64,000 nucleotides of DNA from Saturnia japonica (GCA_033032175.1 CM065320.1:15333413-15397412), one strand, 5' to 3'. Positions 22,803-34,735 are shown, counted from the stretch's first letter. Made by a program: numbers and translations. Notes: generated by a model from the sequence alone, not told the origin.

Positions 22803-22822
22803 AATAAATTATTGTAAATAAA
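22803..22822 (+). terminator. Candidate poly(A) signals for the PAT gene
   Basis: Two AATAAA hexamers (22803-22808 and 22817-22822) lie about 275-290 bases after the PAT stop codon and are the first such pair on this strand, implying a 3' UTR of roughly 300 bases. In AT-rich DNA such hexamers are common, so this is only a likely site. Confidence 0.4.
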
Positions 22823-23014
22823 AAGACTACAAATAGCAATCAATCAATGTGTTAGCAATTTTTTGAAAATCTTTCAAGAAATGAACGTAAATTTAGCTTA
22901 CTATTACTTAAAACTAACTTATTTCATAACTATAAAAACAGTAGATTATTTTGCCAAGTTAAACTTTATTAATTTTTGCGCCGTCAACCTTCTCTTCGTT
23001 AAATATTTATACAG

Positions 23015-23095
23015 GCTGAGGTGGACATGTCGTTAGATGAAGCAGTCCAAGCTGTATTAGGACGCAGCTCTGAGGCCTCTCAAGTGATAACATAA
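23015..23095 (+). other. Possible orphan terminal exon (26 codons)
   Basis: After CTTCTC..TTTATACAG, a frame reads AEVDMSLDEAVQAVLGRSSE and ASQVIT-stop. Composition and the acceptor look exon-like amid AT-rich DNA, but no partner donor of matching phase in the PAT gene was found: exon 8 ends in phase 1 and would read straight into a stop. Might be an alternative end of another transcript or chance. Confidence 0.2.
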
Positions 23096-24420
23096 ATGTG
23101 AATTATGTACCTATATTTGTTATAGTTATTAGTTCTTGTTGTTCGGTGGCGCCATCTTTTTTATTTTGTGTGAACGTTGCGACGTTAATGGACCCTGAAA
23201 TTTAAGTAACATGGGGTAGCAATATTACGAGTTTTCATAAATAATATTTATAATTATAATACTTTGTAGCCCTTACGATGTGTGTAGAAATCAATTTTAA
23301 AATCGGGTTTTGACTATTTGATTAAGTGCAGCTGAGTGAGAAGGTGGTGCAAACCCTGACCTTTTTTGTTCTTTATATCCGACTTAGGTTAGTCAATTTG
23401 AATGTTTTTTTGTTTAATTGGATATCAGCCATTTTTTTTAAATGGACAATCTTTGTTTATGTACCAATTTCGATGATTCTTTTTTTGTTGGATACCTCAA
23501 GGGCAGTCCTTTTTAATTTCATTGACATTGGACCTTAAACTTTGAAGATACACAGTGTAACTCTTCAAATCAATTGAAGTTGTTTTTATTTTTTGTTCAA
23601 AATTGTTTTGTTATTTATTGTGTTCGCTAGCATACGGAGGAAAACTTAGCGATGCAAACAAAAATATTTCGAAAATAATAAAGCCGCTGCTCAATTTCGA
23701 TACACCCAGTAACGGTTATAAAACATCTGCGCTTCGGTATGTCTGTGTTGGTTACTAACAGGTGCCTCGAAATCTTACGTAATAACATGTTTTCACGCAG
23801 AGACAACGTAGTCGGACCTTTTGTTTTACCGAACAATTGAAATGAAATTTAAATTTAATAATTTTTATGTACAAAATTAATGTAAATAGTAAATTATAGA
23901 ATATAGTGTATTATTACAATGTAAGTTATAGTTTTATTATAAGTTAAATTTTCTAATATAATTCATACATTATATATAAGTAACATAAATATTTACTTAC
24001 TTACCAGTTTTAGTTATGCTAACTTTTGTACCTTTTTAAACGTTCAACAGTCTTTCATGCAGCAGAAATAAATTTTTAAATATTTTGAAATAAACAATAC
24101 AAATTAGTTTAGTTTATCTAATAATATCAAACTTGTACTTGTGTGAAATAAATCTTTTGAAATATTTTGTTTCATTTTTCTCATTCCTAATGAACGTTAC
24201 GAAAACCGATATGCGTTAGTATCATTATGCCGAGTCAAACGACTCAAATTTAACTGAAGAAAAATATTGTGTGATTTTGTGATAATCGTCTAGATATTAA
24301 ACATTCATAGGTAAAAAATCTATCAAAAAGCATCTAGCAGTGACCATCAACAACTGTACTTAAGACCCCTAGACTTATTCTATTAAACCAAGAAGAAAAA
24401 CATAAATTTACATATATGTA

Positions 24421-24720
24421 ATTATTAAGCTCAATGGTAGAGTATACGGACATCGCGTCGATCGACGTGAGTTCGAATCCCTGCAACGTGCCTGAGCCTT
24501 TCGGCGAAGGAAAAAATCATTATGCCCGACTGTCTAGCTAACACCCTTAAGTTAAAAATCTGTTACTATGCAGCAATAGATGTATCCGGCAGATGCACTT
24601 GAGAGCCAGTCTTCAACTAGACTTATCATGCTATCATCTAGGCCACAGCGTCACTTAAGAACAGATGAGATTGTGGCCACAAAGCTAAACCTGTAACGAT
24701 AAAAACCTTATCTCGGACGT
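24421..24720 (+). mobile_element. tRNA-derived SINE
   Basis: Pol III A-box-like AGCTCAATGGTAGAGT (24429-24444) and B-box-like GAGTTCGAATCC (24470-24481) with tRNA-like spacing. The body has ACCCTTAAGTTAAAAATCTG, then GTATCCGGCAGATGCACTTG and a GGCCACAGCGTCAC block. It shares head and body with 26735-26890 and 43415-43680, so it is a SINE, not a functional tRNA. Confidence 0.7.
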
Positions 24721-26084
24721 GTGGTGTAACAAATAAGATCAGAAGTAATGATTCTGATATAGGAAAATAGTTTCGACCAGGTGTACAAAATTACATATTT
24801 TCGCTTGCACTTGCCTCTTAAAAAAAAATTGGTATATATTATTAATGTAATTTTAATTATAATTACACTGCAAATTTTAATAGTGACATATTCTATAGTT
24901 TCAAGATCCCTTATAATATAAATATACCGACTTTATTCCATTTAGACCCTGAAAAGGCATTCATTTTTAAAACTTATTAATACTACCGTCGCATCGAAAA
25001 ATATACCCCTAATAGTCAAGAACCCGCAAACAAAATTAACAGTATTTATTTTAAAATATCACGTTTAAATAGACTATAGTAGGCCTTTTGCCTTGCCTTT
25101 ACATTATATATTAAGAATATACTAAATTGCGCATATAATTTAATAATTTATTCGATTTTTAAATTGTTATAAACAAGAAAAATTTTAACGAAAAAGAAAA
25201 TGAACATCAATTATTTTAAAGACTTTCCTCGCATATCCTCAAAGTTAAAAAGGTCTAATGCAAAAGAAATTGGTATCCCCTATCCAATAAAAAAAGAATC
25301 ATTCAAATCGGTTCATAAGCAAAGAAGTTATGGCTGAAGGCCCATTAAAAAAAAAAAACATTCGAATTGAGTAACGTCCCGTCTTTTGTTGAAATCGGTT
25401 AAAAACAACAAACAATAGTCAATACCTTATATACCTAAGTATTATTGTGGTTCTTTAACACATTGACAACGGAATAAGACGTATTGTTTACTATCGCTTT
25501 AATGTTTAAATAATGAATAGGTACGTGTCTTCACGATCTTTGTTCGTCTCAGATAGCTCTGTCATATAGTTGTTAACGTTTGGTTACACACACACGGTTT
25601 CCGTACAAACAGTTCTTACCGGCGTAATACATACATATATGACGATACACTGTGCTTATGATATGTAAAAATTCTTTGTTTTCTATTTTCATCTTAAGGT
25701 CACTGCAACCTATTTAAATGTAAGATTAAGTTTCTGAACTATTATAAGATTGTATTTCTAAACGGAAAATTGATTCGATGAATGTTCGAGTCATTCAATC
25801 TGTCAGAGTTCACTCTGAAGTCGATACGATTCACTATTTATGACGAACGGCGTTGTAATATAGAGCCTATAATTGTCGAGCCTACATATATATACTAGCC
25901 TAGCAGGGGAACTGGGTCTCAAGTGTTTATAAGTGCTTGGTAAAAAAATTTTCAACTTTAATCTAGCTAGGGTACAAGAAAATACCCTACCACCAAGCAA
26001 AATCTTTATGTCAAAATTACTAATATAAAATGTCTCTATAGCTATAATATGTCCTCTTTTCTCTATTCTTTAGATTTTTTATAC

Positions 26085-26325
26085 AACTAAGGTGGCAAAC
26101 AAGCATATGCCCGCCTGATGGTAAACGGCTACCGTAGCATATGGACGCTTGTAATACCATAGGTATCACTAGCGTATTGCCGACCTTGAATCCCCTAAAA
26201 CAAAGAGCTTTGGAAATCCAACTCACCGCAGGAACACAACACACTGTTCTTTGGCTGCTATCTTCTGTAGAGTGCAGGTATTCCACTAGTCGAACTGCCC
26301 TGAGTAAAGGGAAATCTCCAAACAA
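26085..26325 (+). repeat. Common lepidopteran interspersed repeat (GGTGGCAAACAAGCATA type)
   Basis: Starts AAGGTGGCAAACAAGCATAT and continues CCGCCTGATGGTAAACGG, GCGTATTGCCGACCTT, CACCGCAGGAACACAACAC and TTTGGCTGCTATCTTCTGTA. The blocks match a well-known repeat of moths and butterflies. The reading frames here are not genes. Confidence 0.7.
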
Positions 26326-26734
26326 ATTTCTCTGTGCCCTACTTCTCTTTTTTAATACCTAAACATTTCTTCATATTTATGAAATTAAACCATTCATTGG
26401 TGCTGGTTTTTTCAAATATTTTTTACTTTAATTACACCCGTCATGTGTATGGGTATAAATCACAGCTACAGCCCGCTAACCGTGTAAATTAGTGATCCTC
26501 TTTATACGGATACCGTTTAAATGTGAATTGACACTTACGGTCGTTCTAAAAAATAAACCGAAGTAATTCTGTACATACATCAATTTCACGGTATTTGAAG
26601 CGTTGTAAACTGTTTCTTAATCATGTTTTAGATTTACCGCGTCAAATTTGTAGTTTACTAAATTACCGGTGAACAATACACTTTTAGTACATAGAACCAT
26701 TAACTTTTTTATGCTGTTTTGGTGGTTTTGTTTT

Positions 26735-26890
26735 GTTCAGTGGTAACATGTTCAGACACCACGTCGATCGACGTGAATTCGAATCAAACAATGAGACGAA
26801 GCTTTCGGTGAGAAACAATATCATGACGAAAACATATATATGGTAGCAAAGTTTTTGAATACCCGCCTAGTTAAGTTTACAAGTTAAAAG
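26735..26890 (+). mobile_element. tRNA-derived SINE, partial copy
   Basis: Shares CACGTCGATCGACGTGAATT with the B-box region of the 24421 copy (there CGCGTCGATCGACGTGAGTT) and the downstream CGAAGCTTTCGGTGAGAAAC block. Truncated at about 26890, where a LINE fragment begins. Confidence 0.6.
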
Positions 26891-27240
26891 TTGTTCAGTG
26901 AGCTACGGAAAGAGCTATGTTAGGAGTTTCTCTGATGGAAAAATTCGCAATGAATTTATAAGTCAGAGAATTAAAGCACTGATATATGGCTTTAAAATAA
27001 AGCAAGCTAAGTGGCAATGGGCTTGTCACATACGTAGAAGAACCGATAATCGATGGAGTAAAAGGGTTCTTAAGTCGAGACCACGTCTTGGCAAAAGTTG
27101 TGTTGGACGCCCTCAAAACAGATGAAGCGACGACTTGCTGAAGACTGCTGGAAGCGACTGGATCCAGAAAACCGGAGATTGAATTCGATGGCGGTCTTTT
27201 AAAGGCTGGTGATGATAATGATGAAAAAATGACCGCAGTC
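26885..27240 (+). mobile_element. LINE 3' remnant (endonuclease-reverse transcriptase C terminus)
   Basis: The frame from 26898 reads AKWQWACHIRRRTDNRWSKR, then VLKSRPRLGKSCVGRPQNR, a stop where W is expected, then SDDLLKTAGSDWIQKTGD. This is the typical 'KWQWAGHIARRTDxRW..RVLEWRPR.GKR..GRP..RW.DDL' end of insect LINE polyproteins. Dead by the in-frame stop. Confidence 0.7.
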
Positions 27241-28511
27241 CTAGGTTCCAATTAGATTTTTAGTCCTGATCACTACTTTGGTATGCCTCGTGTGTCGGTC
27301 TGTGTTGATTCTACTTATGATTTAGTTTACCACAGATAACCTGTACACATATTTATAGTAACTGGTTGGCTTGTATAAGGAAAATACTTTTCACAATTTT
27401 CAATACGTCTGCACGTGGCTAAATATCTAGTAGATTATAATAATAACAGTACTAGCCGGTAGATATTCATTTGTTTTGAAGCGGTGACTTGGGCCTTTTC
27501 TACCAGCTTAGGATTCTCGTAAATGTACATTCTGATTAGAAATTATTGTAAAAACCAATAACATTCTAAGATTTGTGGTGGGAAAAAGGGTCGATAATAA
27601 ATTAATAATAACATAGGAATGTTAAGGAAAATGATAAAAATTATATGAATAAAAAAAATTCAGAATTTTTTTATTTATAACTTCTTTATTTTCCATTTTA
27701 CGACAAAAAGTACTAGGAATAAAGTTGTAGAGAATTTAATATGCTACAAATAATGACTTATACAATTTTCTGCAGGGTTGCTAGTTTACGAGATACAGCG
27801 CGAAAACCTTTTGCACCCCTTTTTCCCAAATGGCGGCCGTGGGACAAGGTTGGCGACCACACAAACTTGAACTAACCCCAACTACACATCTAAAAATTAT
27901 AATTGCGTTCTCTGAAAAACTTTTCACCTTTTTAATAATGTAGCCAATGTTAAGGAGAGTTCAAATGAAATTCAAAATGGAATAGAATTTCGTTGCCCTA
28001 CAGATTTTAATTGAAATAAGAATTTGTTTTCAGAAAATGTGTCATTATGAAAATAATGAAGAAGTAAGTAAATAAGAGTTAAATTAAATTATATATGTTT
28101 TTAATTGTGACCCTATATTTTACTTGTAATACACAAATGATTTTCCCTTTAATGTAGATGGTTCATAGTGGTTTTCCCTGAATAAAACTACGTTTACACC
28201 TCCAACACGACATTTTGGTTAATTTTTTTATTATTTAAAACGAAAACATTTATTCATAATAAATTATGTATATATAAAAAATAATTATAATGTTAAAATT
28301 ACTGATGCAAATCTTCGGGATATAAATAAGTAACTAGTGTTAGTAAAAAATCATAAATAAATATCTATTAGACATTATGCATACAAAGCATAATATGGTT
28401 TATAGATAAATTGTGATGTCGGTGATCTAAAAAGAAATACATAAAAAAATGTACAAGAAACTAATATATTTTCATAATAACGGAATCGAAACGATTTAGT
28501 GTCCACTATTT

Positions 28512-29959
28512 TCAATTACATACTGGAACCTGGACGGTGCGTTTTATAGATTGTACCGTAAAAAAAATTGCATCACTACTATCTCCTATACGCACTGTTA
28601 TTGGTCCTTCAGGGAAATACCTATTTGAGAAAGTAACTTCACCCTCCCCACAAAATAATTCAATAGAACTCGCATCAATAAAAATTATCCAATACAATGT
28701 ACCTCTCGGACGCCAATTTGTCCGACGCATTCCCTCAGAACCATCTTGATACATAGTCACTTGTCTCACCTTGGAATCATAGCTGATGGTTATATCACTC
28801 GTTTGATTATTGGACTGAATATGTAGTTCGAAATCTTTCATCATATAACCAATAACTTCTACCTTTGCAGCATTGTCCTCTAATTGGACTGATGTTCCGG
28901 ATTTTGCTTTACCACTAAATAATTTGCGACCGAGAATCTGTGAAGATTCTTCAACAGGCTTTTGGATAAGTCTTAAATCGGAACTTATAAATAATTCTCG
29001 AGGCAAAGTCATTGTACCAGTCCATCCATCGTTTCGTTCTGGGAGGACATCTTCCCACATGTCAAACCATGCGAACATTAACCTGCGTCCGCGTGAGTCT
29101 ATTGTAGTTTGCGTCGCATAAAAATGACGTCCATGGTCCACTTCTCTAAACTCGGTAAGCGGTGTAAACAACAGAGTCTGATAATCAAAGAGACCAATAA
29201 TGTACATTGTTTGATAAAGGTTTTTGTACTTGTCACCTTGAGGTTCTATTCCTTGAGGAGATATGATTAAGACATAATACCCGTCGAGTTCGAAGAAGTC
29301 TGGACATTCCCACATATAACCTAAGGACCCATCAGACTCACCCAAAACTGAAACTTCCTTCCAATCTTTCATATTTTTAGACTCATAGAGGAGCACTCGT
29401 CCAAGAGTATTGTTACTAAAAGAATTCCCTAAAACCATGTAGTATGTGTCGTCACCATGTTTCCAAACTTTAGGATCTCGTATATTTGGCTGATAATCTG
29501 GTGCTTCTATTATTGGATTATTAGCGTACTTTGTCACATATACTCCATCCGAGGATACAGCCAGAGCTTGATATTGCATATTGTCAGGAGCACCAGGAGT
29601 ATTCACATTTCCAGTATAAAACAAATACATAGTATCATTTTCAACTAAAGCACTTCCAGAGAAAACACCAGTTTTGTCGTATAGTTCGTCCGGATACATG
29701 GCAATCGGGAGATGTACCCAATGGAACAAGTCGTGCTTTTCGCGTGACCCCAATGTGCGATACCGGCTTCTTGGCTACTAAAAGGGTTGTATTGATAAAA
29801 TAAATGGTATTCACCTTGAAAGAAGTTAAATCCGTTCGGATCGTTCATCCATCCCTGAGGCGGAGCGAGATGATATCTTGGATAGTAGCGGCCTCTGAAA
29901 TTCGCTTCGCACCTATAAAAACACAGTGCGAATAAAAAAATGCAAATTACTTCCTTCAT
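28512..29959 (-). CDS. Beta-fructofuranosidase (GH32), secreted, intronless, with one apparent frameshift
   Basis: Glycoside hydrolase 32, hydrolysing sucrose/fructosides in the gut. Read right to left from ATG 29957-29959. Residues 1-19 form a signal peptide ending CEA. WMNDPNG (37-43) holds the nucleophile Asp40. IRDP (about residue 161) is the transition-state Asp motif. MWECPDFF (about 217) holds the acid/base Glu. FSGSA and HFYATQ blocks are also present. The stop is at 28512 and the full frame is about 482 residues, the size of lepidopteran sucrases. The frame breaks once at about 29733, where one base seems missing in the GHAKST/DLFHW stretch; the remaining 400-odd codons are open. Lepidoptera acquired such genes from bacteria by horizontal transfer (established knowledge), consistent with no introns here. 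Either a young pseudogene, an allele or a sequence error. Confidence 0.88.
29730..29740 (-). other. Frameshift in the GH32 gene (one base apparently missing)
   Basis: Reading on -, CACGCGAAAAGCACGACTTG: the upstream frame gives GHAKSTTCS and the downstream frame gives [13 protein letters not shown]. The GH32 consensus in this place is WGHAxSxDLxxWxxLPIA, so the switch lies at AGCAC|GAC and implies a 1-base deletion relative to the ancestral frame. Confidence 0.8.
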
Positions 29960-30033
29960 TTCAGATGATTGTCGTCGCGGACGTTATGTTTGGAGAGTTG
30001 GTTTCAAATAATTCATACTTGTCAGTTGTTCTT

Positions 30034-30042
30034 GTATATATA
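30034..30042 (-). promoter_or_regulatory. TATA box candidate for the GH32 gene
   Basis: CTATATATAC on the - strand about 75-83 bases upstream of the GH32 ATG, leaving room for a start site near 30010 and a 5' UTR of about 50 bases. No clear initiator at the exact spacing. Confidence 0.4.
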
Positions 30043-30949
30043 GTTCATTACTCTGATGTAGCAACTTATAGAAAATTTTAATATATTTCAAATAAAATAT
30101 AATGAGTTCTCGTGTGAGTTTTAAAAGATGCTAACACTTTTAGTTTTTGTCGATATCGATGTACGTTATATAACAATGGTATAAATATACAATATATAAT
30201 ATACTTAAAACAGGATTAATGTATGCCGCTGTGTTACTTGGTTTGTATTAAAGAACATAGATGGCGTTATTCACATTAATTCAATTTTATTATTATTACA
30301 TGTACACACATAACTACAGATTAAAATATAATATTAAACGGAGTCCCTTTAGGCAAGGTTCCGAAGATACTGATAATATACTTGACTTTAAATCAATATT
30401 TTCAAAATTATATTGTTCTATAACGGCTGATTCTGCAGAAGGTTGAGCAAAGCTGTGACTTCGTAGACTAGCGCGTGTGATTCTATTATGAAATGGAAAA
30501 GGAGGCATTAGGTTGAAAAGCTTTTTTGGACACCATAATACCATGATATATACATCGCCAAACAGACTATTGTTTAACTAAACATTAATTCAATTTTAAT
30601 AAGTATTTGTTCGTGGTTTTATTATGTAAATTATTGGTCCATACTAAGAGGCGAAAATATTGTAAGTATATTTTATCGATACTCCATTATTCAACCACTA
30701 TTACATAAAATTACAATTGTATTTTAATTTTATCTTTTATTTTTACCTAAAAAGTAATTTGTTGCCTGAAAACAGATAATAAATAAACTCACTTATACGG
30801 AATAAAGTATGCATAATATCGTTATCATGAAATGTATTTTACTTTTCTCATTTTGTACTTTAAATTGTAAAATTTAAACGTAAGTAAGTTATACAGGTAC
30901 AAACATATTCAGGTGAGGTTAATTTTACAGTATAAGTATTATGAATTCA

Positions 30950-31220
30950 AAACCCTTTACTAATATTATAAAGCTCAACTAATATTTTGTTTCAAGGCGC
31001 TAATCTCTGGAACTGTTAGACAGATTTATATAATTCTTATCGCAATTTATGGCCTATTTATTGAGGTAAGGCCCTTCATGCCACGGCCCAAAATAGCGGA
31101 GGAGTAAACAAAGTCAAATAATCTGGCAAACTGGACAAATACGGGAAGTAAGAACATTGCATGCATTGAGCCGGATGCGTTGACGGTTTTAACCCGGGTG
31201 AAGTCGCGAGGCACATCCAG
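30950..31220 (+). repeat. Interspersed repeat with Helitron-like GC-rich end
   Basis: TTACTAATATTATAAAGCTC, GGCGCTAATCTCTGGAACTG, then GGATGCGTTGACGG and AACCCGGGTGAAGTCGCGAG. This is the familiar layout of a lepidopteran repeat ending in a GC-rich 'CCCGGGCGAAGCCGGGGC' type terminus. A partial relative lies at about 18955-19075 and its duplicate at 21655-21775. Confidence 0.55.
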
Positions 31221-32472
31221 TTATTATTATAAAATTAAGTATGCTGATATCACGTGTTCTACTACGTATACATGCCAAGCTAGAACTATTATCGGAATAC
31301 CGTAAGGAAGGATTTTTGTAAATTCATCCTATAAGATGGTGAAAAATAGGATGAAATTCTGTATGAAAAACGCTCATTTTTGATGATAGATCCTTGAAAG
31401 TTTATATTTTGCGATTCAGTTACAAAGGGATAAGCATGGTGGTATTCCAAAAAAATGGGACATACAAACATATGGGACATTTTAACTCAACTATTACGCG
31501 AGCGAAGCCTCGGATAAAGCGCCAGTATATTGCATATTTTATTAATTTGGTATATAAGTAAGTTGATTATATGAATTTGCTATATGAATATACACGTGTT
31601 CAATATACTAATATGTGTTCAGTATGTGATAATATGTTGCGTGGATGGGCAAAGCACCAATTTCACTTTCTGTTAAACACTCTATTTCGCTCCCTAAATA
31701 ATTTACGTACCGCGGACTATGTATGAAAATCGATTGTTATCGAGTAAAATCTAAAAAAAACCTAATAGATAATTGGCAAATATAATATATATATAACACT
31801 ACACTAACAAAAATATTCATCACATAACGTTTATTATTTTGTCTTATATGTCTTATGACCTCTCTTCCCGAATTCAATTCATTTAATTTTTTGTAATAAA
31901 TTTTTGTGTACTCTTGCAATTTTACACAATAGGTACAGGAAGGCTCTCAGTACACAACGATACTTATAAAATTGCATTTCTATTTATTGTTTCGCCTTTT
32001 TTTTCTATTTGTATTTGCTATTTTTACGATTACTTTTTACTTGAGATTTTTATATGTCATTATCGATTCTTACCTATAAATAAACACAAATTAGTTAACT
32101 CATATTGTAAATTAACTAAGACCTATAAAAGTTTTAAAAGTAAATAGTGAGAGTTCTTCTTTCTTAAACACATTATTAATTTGCTGGATAATTAGTTCAA
32201 GACCATGTCCAGCAGGTTTTATTATCAGTAAGTTTATTACGGGAATGATAGTGATGTGATAAAATGACTACCTCTTTGTAAATTTGTAAATGACTGTAAA
32301 CATTATTTAAACAGTTAAAAATGAAGATAAACCCGATCGAGTGACTTGCCGATTCTTCTCGATGACTGGGGATGACTGTGGTAGTGATTTTGTTAGAATG
32401 TGTTTATGTACGTTTACCTAACAAGTTAAATCAAACGTTCTTTAGCTGTTAATATTTTATATTCATTCTTAT

Positions 32473-33640
32473 GTCTCCTCTACACGTTTATAGATGCGTC
32501 CGCGGCAGCTGACAGATGTATCAGCAAATGGATCACCACGAGTCGTCGACACGTCTGTAGGTCGATCAGTCTATGTTGATTCTTGACAGACGTAACACGC
32601 ATGTTATGTTTAAAAAAAAATGGATATTGAGACCGTAGCTGCCGCAGTTATTTATTTATTTAGTACTTTTAACTAAAACTTGAGTGTGCATCGCAGTAGA
32701 AGTATTAAACCGCAAGAATCACGCGTGCACTCTCAATCGCAACTTCGATCAAACTGCTGCGACGTCAGACGTGTGGACAGACACAAAATCACAACAAGCG
32801 GATTAGAGACGGACTTTTTTTTCTTTTTCTTTTTTAAATCTGACTACACTGTTAGCCTTTGGGGCCCTGAAGCTGCTGCGGCTTTTACAGCTTCGCCGAA
32901 CTTGGGGGCGAGCGCTTAGGGCACTCAGTCGCGAAAGTTTTCGACGACTCACACGAGGGTGCCAGAGTGGCCGAACCTCGGATCGGGCGATCGTCACGAA
33001 TGCGAATAGGTCGCGATCTGGCTAATTCCCTTCTCCTACGAATTCGAGCTACATAACATATACTCATATGCATATTCCCCTCCTCCTGGGAGGAAGGAGG
33101 GAAACATGCGTATGTGTGTTTAGTGATCGGAAAGGTTTTTCTACGCTAACTAGCGCATGACTAACTAGCGCAAAAAAAGAAAAAAAAAGGTCCCTTACAG
33201 AACCTATGTACCTGTGTGGTGTGCACGTGTGTGTGTTCATACGTGTGTAATGTTGTGTGTGGGTAACTAAGTGTTGCACGTATAGTGTCACTTTCTATCG
33301 CGCGGGCGGCTGCCTGACCCAAGGGCTTCACACCGAGGAACGGACCTAGGCTTGGGTTGCCGCTAAAGAGGGTGGACGTGACGGGTGTGCGGGAGCGAAG
33401 TTGACCGCCCGTCCTCTGCGGAGAGAACGGTGGTTACGCGGGCGTGGGCGGTGGCACGCTCTGTTTGGAGAGACGGTGTCGGCGTAGAACGCGTTAGCTT
33501 TTTCGGTTTGGTCGGGCGGGTCAGTGAATATAGGAGACAGACGCATCTGCAGACTTTAAATACCTACAACGAACGCGCAAATTACCCCCTCTATACGAAG
33601 ATGACGTCTGCAGATGCATCTGTTGAGGTGTAGAGGAGAC
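32473..33640. mobile_element. TIR-bounded DNA element, about 1.17 kb, GC-rich inside
   Basis: Left end GTCTCCTCTACAC..AGATGC, right end (on -) GTCTCCTCTACAC..AGATGC: 13 perfect bases plus a 6-base block at the same spacing. The inside is GC-rich (to about 33,550) and contains a block shared with 47125-47540. No transposase frame recognised. No clear target duplication. Confidence 0.5.
32805..33270 (+). repeat. Dispersed repeat shared with 47125-47540
   Basis: Shared words in order: ACTGTTAGCCTT, GGGGGCGAGCGCTTAGGGCA, GAGGGTGCCAGAGTGGCCGA, CTGGCTAATTCCCT, GAGAGGAAGGA-like, AGAACCTATGTACCTGTGTG and GTGTGCAC. Diverged by perhaps a fifth from the copy in the GPCR intron. Family unknown to me. 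Confidence 0.6.
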
Positions 33641-34199
33641 TGTGCATATCAAAACTGGAAGTTACAATAAGAACAATCAAAGACTACAATATAACACTAT
33701 TTAAACTCAAGATTGCTATTTCAATAGTTTCAAAGTTTATAAATGCATTACTGGGTCCTAAATTGAACAAAGTATTTTAGATTTGATTTGAATGCAGTAC
33801 CAATGTAGTAAACGAAAAACATTTGTATCATGTTCTGTATTAATTAATAGGCATTCAGTTCGTGCGTATACAGGATGGAATAAACGAACAGGACATGGAG
33901 GAAATATATATTAAATGTTGAAGATATCAAATTTTAATCAAAGGAAACACTCAAAATTAAAGATTAACACTATTCCAGTCGTTTAAAAAATTAACTTTAT
34001 AATTGGCGAATATACGTTAAATTATAAGAAACGGATTATGAGGGCAAAGATGAGATATTAAATGCTTGAAATTTGTTATTTAATGATTCGCAATATCCGA
34101 TGTTGGAAAATACTAAATGTGATAATACAACTATGAGACAAACATCTTAGCATTCCATGGATTCGTCGTGCAGGTAGCGAGTCCACCATTTGGCAGAGA

Positions 34200-34735
34200 G
34201 AGGTAAACACGAGTAGCCCCCGGGACTTGCGACCCTGGTGTAGGTTTAAGGGGCCCCCTTATGATGCACATCAGCGCTCACCTTGACTGCCCGCGATACC
34301 CTCCCTGCCAAGCCAGATTTGGTAAGAGCCTGTTAATGCTGCTTTAGATACCCGTTCTAAAATAGAACTTACTGCAGTTCTCGACAGGCCGAGATATTTT
34401 AATAGGTCATAGAGTGATTTCGCTGGAATACCTCTCACTCCCACTTCCACCGCATACAAGTTAACCGCATAGCCTTTTTTGGTTAGCTCATTACATAGAT
34501 CGTAATATTTATTCATTTTTATTGGTTGATCTTTAGGTATATTAGTTTCCCACGGTACAGTAAGCTCTACAAGTACTATACGCTTGATTTCTCGAGAATA
34601 AAGAAATATATCCAGTCTGGATGATGAAACGCCCACATCCTCTGGGATTTTATAATGTTTTCATATGTGTCCACTAAAATACTCCAATCAGGTGCAGAAC
34701 CTAGGATTGAGAAGGGCTTACTTAATAAAACTAAT
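34200..34735 (-). mobile_element. LINE-like remnant encoding a PD-(D/E)XK-type endonuclease segment
   Basis: On the - strand an open frame from about 34730 to 34271 reads SILGSAPDWSILVDTYENII, KIPEDVGVSSSRLDIFLYSR, EIKRIVLVELTVPWETN, then KGYAVNLYAVEVGVRGIPAK. The spaced D (RLDIFLYS) and ELT (VLVELTVPWE) fit the restriction-like endonuclease fold found at the end of some non-LTR retroelement proteins. There is no ATG at the natural start and no reverse transcriptase beside it, so it is a 3' fragment. The exact clade is not determined. Confidence 0.55.

Larger units (their letters stand above)
22531..28511. other. Intergenic region between the PAT 3' end and the GH32 gene
   Basis: Contains the PAT 3' UTR (to about 22830), a possible orphan exon (23015-23095), AACCGACTT MITE remnants (about 23375-23590 and 25247-25405), tRNA-derived SINEs (24421-24720 and 26735-26890), a GGTGGCAAACAAGCATA-type repeat (26085-26325), a LINE remnant (26885-27240), and unassigned AT-rich DNA (27250-28500) with a possible reverse-strand AATAAA at 28250-28255. 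Confidence 0.6.

Noticed and set aside
24424..24490. Possible tRNA gene
   Set aside because: A- and B-box-like words are present but the sequence does not fold as a cloverleaf by eye, and related copies with a shared non-tRNA body show it is a SINE head.
33385..33633. Overlapping frames on both strands in GC-rich DNA
   Set aside because: GC-rich interior of a TIR-bounded element gives long frames on both strands; no domain recognised.
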